Shown piece by piece: positions 56,656 to 62,467 of a stretch of 62,467 nucleotides of DNA. The notes beneath the pieces are model-generated. The model did not search any database. It saw only the letters and a list, made by a program, of their open reading frames with translations, and was not told the origin of the DNA. The number at the start of each line of letters is the position of its first letter. Position 1 is the first letter of the stretch. This DNA comes from Capnocytophaga bilenii (GTDB lineage Bacteria; Bacteroidota; Bacteroidia; Flavobacteriales; Flavobacteriaceae). The stretch lies in the NCBI RefSeq assembly GCF_017565765.1, contig NZ_JAGDYP010000011.1, positions 1 through 62,467 on the forward strand, given 5' to 3'. The position numbers were made by a program, and so were the translations under genes.

Positions 56656-58097
56656 TAGCATTTACTTTTTACAAATTCATAAATCAGTCTTACAGGCACT
56701 GCTGTTGCTCCGCTTTGTTTATAGCCTTTTTTGTCTTTGAGGAAAGCAGCTCCTGCGATATCGAGATGTACCCAAGGGTAATCGGTAAAATGCTCCAAAA
56801 ATTTGGCTGCTGTACTCACTCCGCCGATGGGTCCGCCAATGTTTTTAAGGTCGGCAATATCAGATTTTATGAGTTCGCCGTATTCTTTCCAAAGAGGGAG
56901 CTGCACAATGCGTTCATAGACTTCCTCGCCAATGGATTTTAGAGCATCGATACTTTCTTGGTGGTTGGAAAGTCCTGCAATTCCGAAACTCCCTGTAATC
57001 GCCGCCGAAGCTCCCGTGAGCGTAGCCATATCAATCACTAATTCAGGGTTGAATTTTTTCGCATAGCAAAGTGCATCTGCCAAAACAAGTCGTCCTTCGG
57101 CATCGGTATTTTGCACTTCTACCGTAGTGCCGTCCATTATGGTAATCACATCATCTACCACTAAGGCATTGGAATTGATTTTGTTATCCGTGGCGGGTAC
57201 AATACCAATCACATAGTAAGGCAATTGATTCCCCGCAATTACCGAAATGATACCCAACACAGCGGCACCACCTGCCATATCGCATTTCATTGTACTCATT
57301 ACGCCACCCACTTTGAGTGAGTAACCGCCCGTATCGAACATTACACCTTTGCCTACCAAAACCAAAGGTTGAGAATTGACCGCATTTTTCGGTTTGTAGT
57401 GCATAATATTAAAAGTGGGTGGTGTTTCCGAGCCTTTATTCACGCCGAGCAAACCTCCCATTTTTAGGGTTTCGATTTGTTTTTTATGAAGAATTTCCGT
57501 TCCAAAACCGAATTTTTCACCTGCTTCCTGCACCCATTCTGAAAACTTGAGAGCATCCATATAATTAACAGGTTCATTTACTGCGTTTTTGGTGAGGGAA
57601 ATGGCTTCAAGAACTGTGTTAAGTTCATTGTATTGCTTTTCAGAAAGAGCGGTTTCCGAAACAAATAGCGTGATTTTACCCGTCTTTTTTTTGGATAGAT
57701 ATTTATCAAAATGATAACTGCTAAGCAACACACCTTCCAAGAGGGCGTATTTTTCTTTTTCGGAGAAAAGTTCCAGATTTTCAAGAACCGCCTCCACCGA
57801 AGATGAAACAGAAGACGGTTGTAGTTGTTGCACAATGGTTGCCCCTACTTGTCTTAAATCCTCTAATTCGTATTTGGAAACGGCTACCAGCAAACTTTTT
57901 TCTTCTTGCCAAAGATGCCAATGTTTATTCTCCTTATCCTCAAACGACTGATGAATTTCTTCTTTCAAATTTTCCTGAATATCAATATTTTGCAAATCTT
58001 TTTGGCTACGAATAAAACGAATTATTGTGCCTTTCTCAAACGATAATTTGTCGGCGGTATAGCGTTTTAGCTCTGTATAAAGGTAAGTATCGATCAT
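56655..58097 (-). CDS. Leucyl aminopeptidase (M17)
   Basis: A 480-residue cytosolic M17 aminopeptidase. The metal and catalytic blocks GKGVMFDTGGYSLK (Lys/Asp), MKCDMAGG and QNTDAEGRL are complete. The start at 58097 (MIDTYLY) is chosen because it follows the peroxiredoxin stop by 5 nt; the longer frame at 58154 would intrude into that gene and its product would start unlike the family. The enzyme trims N-terminal residues, which may complement peptide deformylase in the same operon. Confidence 0.9.
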   Translation of the reverse strand: MIDTYLYTELKRYTADKLSFEKGTIIRFIRSQKDLQNIDIQENLKEEIHQSFEDKENKHWHLWQEEKSLLVAVSKYELEDLRQVGATIVQQLQPSSVSSSVEAVLENLELFSEKEKYALLEGVLLSSYHFDKYLSKKKTGKITLFVSETALSEKQYNELNTVLEAISLTKNAVNEPVNYMDALKFSEWVQEAGEKFGFGTEILHKKQIETLKMGGLLGVNKGSETPPTFNIMHYKPKNAVNSQPLVLVGKGVMFDTGGYSLKVGGVMSTMKCDMAGGAAVLGIISVIAGNQLPYYVIGIVPATDNKINSNALVVDDVITIMDGTTVEVQNTDAEGRLVLADALCYAKKFNPELVIDMATLTGASAAITGSFGIAGLSNHQESIDALKSIGEEVYERIVQLPLWKEYGELIKSDIADLKNIGGPIGGVSTAAKFLEHFTDYPWVHLDIAGAAFLKDKKGYKQSGATAVPVRLIYEFVKSKC

Positions 58098-58102
58098 TTT
58101 AT

Positions 58103-58717
58103 TTATTTTTTTAATTGTTGAGAAAGTGTTTGTTCTCCCGCCTTCCACCCACAAGCGGTTAATTCTTCTGTTTGGAGAGCATCTAATACGCGAAGTACTT
58201 CATCTACATTTCTTCCCACATTCATAGGATAAACGCTCACCCATTGTATAATTCCTTGTGGGTCAATGATAAAAGTAGCTCGATAAGCAACTTTTTCTTC
58301 GCAATTTAAAATTCCCATTTCTTCGGCTAAAGATTTGGAAGTATCGGCAAGCATTGGAATAGAAAGTTCTGCTAATTGTGGATGATTTTCTCTCCACCCT
58401 AAATGTACATATTCGGTGTCGGTAGAAGCACCAATCAACACAGCGTTTCTTTCCAGAAATTTTTTATTATTTTTATTAAATTCTATAATTTCTGTTGGAC
58501 AGACGAAAGTAAAATCTTTAGGCCACCAAAAAAGCACCATCCACTTTCCTTGTTCGGCTGCGTAGTTGTGTGTGATTTCAGAGATTTCTATGCCTTTCTT
58601 TGTAGAAATAACGGCTTTTTTAACAAATTCTGGTAATTTATCTCCAATGCTTAGTATTCCTTTTTGGATGAGTTGTAATTGCTCTTTCTGAACCAATTTT
58701 TTAATTGAATTGCACAT
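58103..58717 (-). CDS. 2-Cys peroxiredoxin
   Basis: A 204-residue thiol peroxidase. The peroxidatic cysteine is C73 in FTFVCPTEI. The resolving cysteine is C189 in the ACGWKAGEQTL end, as in typical 2-Cys AhpC-like enzymes, so it detoxifies H2O2, alkyl peroxides or peroxynitrite. Its ATG lies inside the last codons of the TPR-like gene (17-nt overlap). Confidence 0.93.
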   Translation of the reverse strand: MCNSIKKLVQKEQLQLIQKGILSIGDKLPEFVKKAVISTKKGIEISEITHNYAAEQGKWMVLFWWPKDFTFVCPTEIIEFNKNNKKFLERNAVLIGASTDTEYVHLGWRENHPQLAELSIPMLADTSKSLAEEMGILNCEEKVAYRATFIIDPQGIIQWVSVYPMNVGRNVDEVLRVLDALQTEELTACGWKAGEQTLSQQLKK

Positions 58718-59186
58718 AATCGAATGTTTTTATATTTTCTAAATTGTTTGTTATCAATCGTTTTTTCAAGTAAGTTAAAAAAATAGTTTTACTTATTGTA
58801 TCTAAATTATTTTTTTGAATAAAGTTTATGTAACTAATGACAGATTTTTTCAATTCTCCCTGAATTTCTTCTTTTTTATAATTCTTTTCATAGAGATATA
58901 AAAGAAAATATATCACTTTTTGCAACATTTCCTCTGCATTTTTCAAATCTTTTATTTCCTGATAGCAATTTGCCAAGTTGTTACACGAAACAACGTACAA
59001 TTGTACAAAAGGAACTTTCAGTCGGACGCAATCGAGAAAATTACCATTAAGCACTTCAGCTCTGTACAAGGCATTTAGATAGCCACTCAAAGCAACTTCA
59101 TAATTTCCTTCGTTAAAAGATTCATTGGCTTCTTCGGTTAAAATCTTCCAATAATTTTCGATATGTTTTACACAAGTATCACTCAT
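58701..59186 (-). CDS. TPR-like small helical protein
   Basis: A 161-residue helical protein with tetratricopeptide-like spacing (EANESFNEGNYEVALSGYLNALYRAE, then CNNLANCYQEIKDLKNAEEML). I recall similar small TPR proteins encoded beside catalase or peroxidase genes in other bacteria, but no function is established. It overlaps sodB by 8 nt and the peroxiredoxin gene by 17 nt, so it is made together with them. It may be an adaptor for one of the redox enzymes; inference only. Confidence 0.65.
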   Translation of the reverse strand: MSDTCVKHIENYWKILTEEANESFNEGNYEVALSGYLNALYRAEVLNGNFLDCVRLKVPFVQLYVVSCNNLANCYQEIKDLKNAEEMLQKVIYFLLYLYEKNYKKEEIQGELKKSVISYINFIQKNNLDTISKTIFLTYLKKRLITNNLENIKTFDYVQFN

Positions 59187-59784
59187 TATATTTCAAGTTT
59201 TGGTTAGCAAAATTCCAGTTTACAAGTTCCCAAAAACCTTCCACGAATTTGGGTCTTGCATTTCGATAATCGATATAGTAGGCGTGCTCCCACACATCGA
59301 GGGTAAGGATAGGAGTTTTATTTTCAGTCAGTGGAGTGAAAGCATCTTTCATTGGGAGAATTTCTAATTTTCCTTCCTGATTTTGAGCCAGCCACGCCCA
59401 ACCAGCACCGAATAATTTTACGGCAGTGGCAGAGAATTGTTCTTTAAAATTTTTAAAACTTCCGAAATCGCGGTTGATGAGTTCAGCGATTTTTCCAGTA
59501 GGATTTTTTCCGCCATCGGGCGAGAGACAATTCCAAAAAAAGGAATGATTCCAATGTTGAGCTGCATTGTTGAAAATGGCTACTTGGTTTTCGTTGTAGC
59601 TTTTTCGGATGATGTCCACGATGTCTTTTTCCGCCCATTCGGTATCTTTTACCAATCCCGCAAGGTTGTTTACATAGGCAGCGTGATGCTTTTCGTAGTG
59701 ATAATCAAAAGTTTCCTCTGTAATAATCGGATTTAGAGCATTTTTGTCATACGGAAGCTCTGGGAGTGTGTGATTAATATTCAT
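59179..59784 (-). CDS. sodB: Superoxide dismutase (Fe/Mn family)
   Basis: A 201-residue Fe/Mn SOD. Metal ligands are H29 (in DYHYEKHH), H80 (in NAAQHWNH), D163 and H167 (in LDVWEHAYY). The glutamine Q76 in the NNAAQ block is characteristic of the iron (or cambialistic) class. It is the first gene of the eight-gene operon, preceded by a -7 element and a palindrome. Confidence 0.93.
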   Translation of the reverse strand: MNINHTLPELPYDKNALNPIITEETFDYHYEKHHAAYVNNLAGLVKDTEWAEKDIVDIIRKSYNENQVAIFNNAAQHWNHSFFWNCLSPDGGKNPTGKIAELINRDFGSFKNFKEQFSATAVKLFGAGWAWLAQNQEGKLEILPMKDAFTPLTENKTPILTLDVWEHAYYIDYRNARPKFVEGFWELVNWNFANQNLKYNE

Positions 59785-59861
59785 TATTTTTCAGGTTTAA
59801 ATAGTTAGCTTAATTGATTTTCAATTGTTTAATATTATTGTTTTTAATATTTTTAGATTTG

Positions 59862-59869
59862 CAAAAGTA
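59862..59869 (-). promoter_or_regulatory. -7 element of the sodB-nrdA operon
   Basis: TACTTTTG on the minus strand, about 80 nt before the sodB start. The palindrome at 59874-59889 lies between it and where the -33 element should be. Confidence 0.55.
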
Positions 59870-59873
59870 ATAA

Positions 59874-59889
59874 TTTAGATTTATCTAAA
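59874..59889. promoter_or_regulatory. Palindromic operator of the sodB-nrdA operon
   Basis: TTTAGAT-TT-ATCTAAA is a perfect 7-2-7 inverted repeat set 4 nt upstream of the -7 element, so a bound protein would block polymerase. Its TTTAG...CTAAA form resembles DtxR/MntR-family metal-regulator boxes; that match is from memory, not a search. Confidence 0.6.
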
Positions 59890-60015
59890 AAAATAAATTG
59901 ATGATTTTTTTATTTATTTTTTCAATATAGTTTTTTAATAATTTGTAAATCAAATATATAAAATAAAGTTTGATGTTTTACACGTTATTTATTTTTTGTT
60001 TTTTTCGGTGAGATG

Positions 60016-60240
60016 CTATTCTAATCTTTGCGAAAGAGTCATAATTTCTTTACAGATAGCCACTATTTGAGCGGTTTGTTTTTCAAGTTTAAACAGATAG
60101 GTGGAGGCTTTCTTTTCGGAAAAATTGCGATACAAAATCTTTACAATCAGATTGTAATTCACTCCCACTACCCGAAATTACCCATAGAGTTCGGTGAGTT
60201 TGATATAAAAATCCTTTACCAATTTACCGATTTTTACACT
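60016..60240 (-). pseudogene. Remnant of a conjugative-element MobA protein
   Basis: The minus-strand frame reads DFYIKLTELYG-stop-FRVVGVNYN, then NFSEKKASTYLFKLEKQ and a stop at 60018-60016. This fits the C-terminal part of the MobA mobilization proteins of CTnDOT-like Bacteroides elements (VGVNYNQ, NFSEKKALAFLYKLE in my recollection). One in-frame stop and the missing N-terminus show it is dead. The 77-residue open frame on the other strand (60028-60261) is a shadow. Confidence 0.7.
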
Positions 60241-60241
60241 T

Positions 60242-60861
60242 TTGATTTCTTTGGAAAATAATACCGAAATAAAAATATATCTTAAATGCAATAAATCCCC
60301 AAAATTTATTGCTGGGCAATTGGGTGTGTCAGAAAGTACCATTAGCAGAGAGCTGAAAAGAGGGGTATATCCCCCTCAAAACGCTCAGGAACACGCAAAT
60401 ATTCGCAAGGAAAGATTTGCTGTAAAATTGTGGGCTATTGTAAAAAACAAAATATCAATATGGTAAGTACTGAAAAGATTTATCAATATATCCGAGAAAA
60501 TAAGGGAAAAGGAGGTGATTTATATCAATATTTAAGACATAAGTTAAAACATCGAAAACAGCTCCCTTTCCTTCGGAGAGGGCTGAGGAGAGGACGAAAA
60601 CCAATTAGTTTACGCCCTGAAATCGTTTTGACTAATGAAGAATTTGGATATTTTGAAGTAGATTAATTGTGGGGGCAGAACACAAAAGAGCAATTTTGAC
60701 GATTGTAGAAAGAAAAATATTTTTTTAATAATGAGTAAGTTAAGTAGTAAAAATGCAAAAAAATAACCAAAGCGATGATAGAGGCTTTGCTTCCGTATAA
60801 AGATTTTGTAAAAACCATTACGAGTGATAATGGATTGGAGTTTTGTGAACATTGTGCTTAA
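60242..60861 (+). pseudogene. Broken IS30-family transposase
   Basis: At least three frames are needed. First comes a helix-turn-helix with FIAGQLGVSESTISRELKRG (60299-60360), then MVSTEKIYQYIRENKGKGG and LRHKLKHRKQLPFLRRGLRR. After that come pieces of the DDE core (GQNTKEQFLTIVERK near 60675; KTITSDNGLEFCEHCA near 60815-60858). These match IS30/IS4351-type transposases in order. Several deletions and frameshifts have removed the rest. It follows the MobA remnant directly. Confidence 0.8.
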
Positions 60862-61110
60862 GGGTTGAATGTACCACATAAAAAATAAATCATCTGATAA
60901 CCAAATTGTAAAATTATTTTTATCGCTGTAATTGGATTCTGTTCAGTGATATAAGGTAATAAATATAAGTTTCTGATTTTCAATAAAATAATTTATTTAA
61001 AAAATAAAAAAGCAACTGATAATTAACCAAGCATAATTATGTGTTGAAATACACTGCATTTAAATTCGTATTCCTCTTCCTCGCTCTGCTTTTATCTCCT
61101 TGTTTTTCTT

Positions 61111-61335
61111 GTTTCCGATTTAGAAGGAAACCTGCAAGAAGTCGTTACAGATTTAGAATGGACTGCTACCAAAAATGATTTGATTGAACTTGTTTATGCC
61201 TTACAACAAATTAAAGCCATTTCTTATGGGAAGGTGAGTATCAACAAAATCATTACTATCTTTGACAAAATATTCAATATTGATTTAAAAGATTCAATTT
61301 TTCTCTATCTTATCACTAGCTATCTAGCTTTATAA
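61111..61335 (+). pseudogene. rteC: C-terminal remnant of RteC
   Basis: The frame reads LQEVVTDLEW, TKNDLIELVYALQQIKA, GKVSINKIITIFDKIFNIDL and stops at TAA 61335. This is the conserved C-terminal half of RteC, the regulator of excision in tetracycline-inducible Bacteroides conjugative transposons. No start codon or N-terminal half is present. Confidence 0.75.
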
Positions 61336-61498
61336 AGTTTGATTTACTTGAAATACTGCGGTATTTCTACTTCTTGGTAATCAAGCTATATAGTATACTG
61401 CTTTTTAGCTACCCATTGTTTTTGAGTTCCACAAAGAGCTCAAAAACTAAATCTAAATTTCCTATAGAAAGAAAAAACGAGTTCCGAAGTTTTTTCCC

Positions 61499-61623
61499 CT
61501 TTTTAGTCTTCTTTCACAAAAATGCAGCCATAGGCAAGTTTTTGAAAAAGAGGACTAAAAAGCAAGATGCGCCTTTGTATACCGTTTTGCTAAAAACTGT
61601 GTATATACAAAGGCACATCTTGC
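61499..61623. repeat. Two large consecutive inverted repeats
   Basis: First: CTTTTTAGTCTTCTTTC (61499-61515) against the region 61544-61562 ending GACTAAAAAG. Second: 61562-61581 against 61604-61623 (19 of 20 pairs; core GCCTTTGTATA/TATACAAAGGC). They share the base around 61562. Such hairpins occur near transfer or regulatory regions of Bacteroides elements; the small open frame 61374-61640 across them is not a credible gene. Confidence 0.7.
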
Positions 61624-61850
61624 CCCTAAAAACAATATAACTTAAGACTTTCACAAAAAATCTGATTTACAAATAGTTACTAAAAATAAGGTAAATCATA
61701 CTCTCAGATTGGGTAAAAATGCAGAAAGAAAAAATGTGTGTGCTTATTTTTATTTATATATATTATAATAATATATAATTAGGAAGAAAAGAGCTTAAAA
61801 ATTAGATTTTATCTTTAATTAATTGATTATCAGATAATTATTAAAAAATA

Positions 61851-62467
61851 GGGTAGGTGTATTTTCCGCACCCCCCTTGTGTAGGGTAGGTGTATTTTCC
61901 CTACCCCTCTTGCTTAGGGTAGGTGTATTTTCCCTACCCCCCTTGCTTAGGGTAGGTGTATTTTCCCTACCCCCCTTGCTTAGGGTAGGTGTATTTTCCC
62001 TACCCCCCCTTGCTTAGGGTAGGTGTATTTTCCCTACCCCCCTTGCTTAGGGTAGGTGTATTTTCCCTACCCCCCTTGCTTAGGGTAGGTGTATTTTCCC
62101 TACCCCCCTTGCTTAGGGTAGGTGTATTTTCCCTACCCCCCTTGCTTAGGGTAGGTGTATTTTCCCTACCCCCCTTGCTTAGGGTAGGTGTATTTTCCCT
62201 ACCCCCCTTGCTTAGGGTAGGTGTATTTTCCGCACCCTCCTTGCATAGGGTAGGTGTATTTTCCGCACCCTCCTTGCATAGGGTAGGTGTATTTTCCCTA
62301 CCCCCCTTGTGTAGGGTAGGTGTATTTTCCGCACCCTCCTTGCATAGGGTAGGTGTATTTTCCCTACCCCCCTTGCATAGGGTAGGTGTATTTTCCCTAC
62401 CCCCCTTGTGTAGGGTAGGTGTATTTTCCGCCCCCCCCCTTGCATAGGGTAGGTGTATTTTCCCTAC
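61851..62467. repeat. 33-bp tandem repeat array
   Basis: About 18-19 head-to-tail copies of a 33-bp unit with GGGTAGGTGTATTTTCCCTA and a C-run plus TTGCTTA; the array runs off the right edge. Each full unit can fold (GGGTAGG/CCTACCC, 9-nt loop). Outer copies carry CCGCACCC and TTGTGTA or TTGCATA variants and the C-run varies from 5 to 8. Because 33 is a multiple of 3 it gives open frames on both strands that are not genes. Confidence 0.92.

Noticed and set aside
61374-61640. 88-residue protein beyond rteC
   Set aside because: It spans two large inverted repeats and has no recognisable features.
61989-62447. 152-residue and 77-residue proteins from the tandem array
   Set aside because: Open only because the 33-bp period is a multiple of three; pure repeat translation on both strands.
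61851-62467. CRISPR array
   Set aside because: The 33-bp units follow each other with no unique spacers, and no cas gene is near.

Overview
The window looks like chromosome of a Capnocytophaga-type member of the Flavobacteriaceae (Bacteroidota). The grounds are: GldA, a giant protein ending in a type IX secretion (type B) sorting domain, DUF349, DUF4293 and DUF6722 proteins, MtaB, a TonB-domain protein, AT-rich leaders instead of Shine-Dalgarno sites, and a recurring Bacteroidetes promoter (TTTG or TTG, 19-20 nt, TAnnTTTG) in front of many genes. The genus is an inference from gene content and style; no 16S gene is present.

Positions 1-51.7 kb are ordinary core genome. On the minus strand a probable nine-gene run goes tig, clpP, clpX, a thioredoxin-like gene, a coiled-coil membrane protein, trmD, an acyl-CoA synthetase, a pRiA4b-ORF3-like gene and a nucleoid-associated protein (8.76 kb down to 0.16 kb). 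Then come a TRIC channel and a lipoprotein, a divergent TonB-domain gene, mtaB, and a 2095-residue type IX-secreted repeat adhesin (12.97-19.26 kb). After that: DUF349, cysteine desulfurase, an SLC13 transporter, phosphoribosyltransferase-speB, YitT, a lipoprotein M14-like/EEP/aminotransferase group and gldA. The plus-strand block at 33.6-39.0 kb holds two SGNH hydrolases (one with an inserted LysM), an MBOAT acyltransferase and birA, which looks like an envelope O-acylation system. Next are divIC-udk, an M48 protease, a GH25 lysozyme, 5-FTHF cyclo-ligase, a predicted outer-membrane protein, purH-mlaE, an ABC permease, aroE, folD and ffh. Three clusters of GC-rich short repeats sit just upstream of the minus-strand promoters of tig, gldA and purH.

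At 51,722-51,766 there is a 3' fragment of an initiator-type tRNA(Met), starting exactly at the anticodon loop and followed by what looks like the tRNA's own terminator. That is the signature of an attachment site left by a tyrosine-recombinase element, and its polarity puts the element to the right. To the right lies one tightly overlapping eight-gene minus-strand operon: sodB, TPR-like, 2-Cys peroxiredoxin, leucyl aminopeptidase, YceI lipoprotein, nrdB, def, nrdA. A 7-2-7 palindrome that resembles DtxR/MntR-type metal operators lies next to its promoter. Beyond it are decayed remnants of a Bacteroides-type conjugative element: a MobA C-terminus, a broken IS30-family transposase, an RteC C-terminus, large hairpins, and a 33-bp tandem array running off the right edge. 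My main proposal is that 51.77 kb to beyond the window end is a genomic island whose cargo is a metal-regulated set for oxygen tolerance and deoxynucleotide synthesis.
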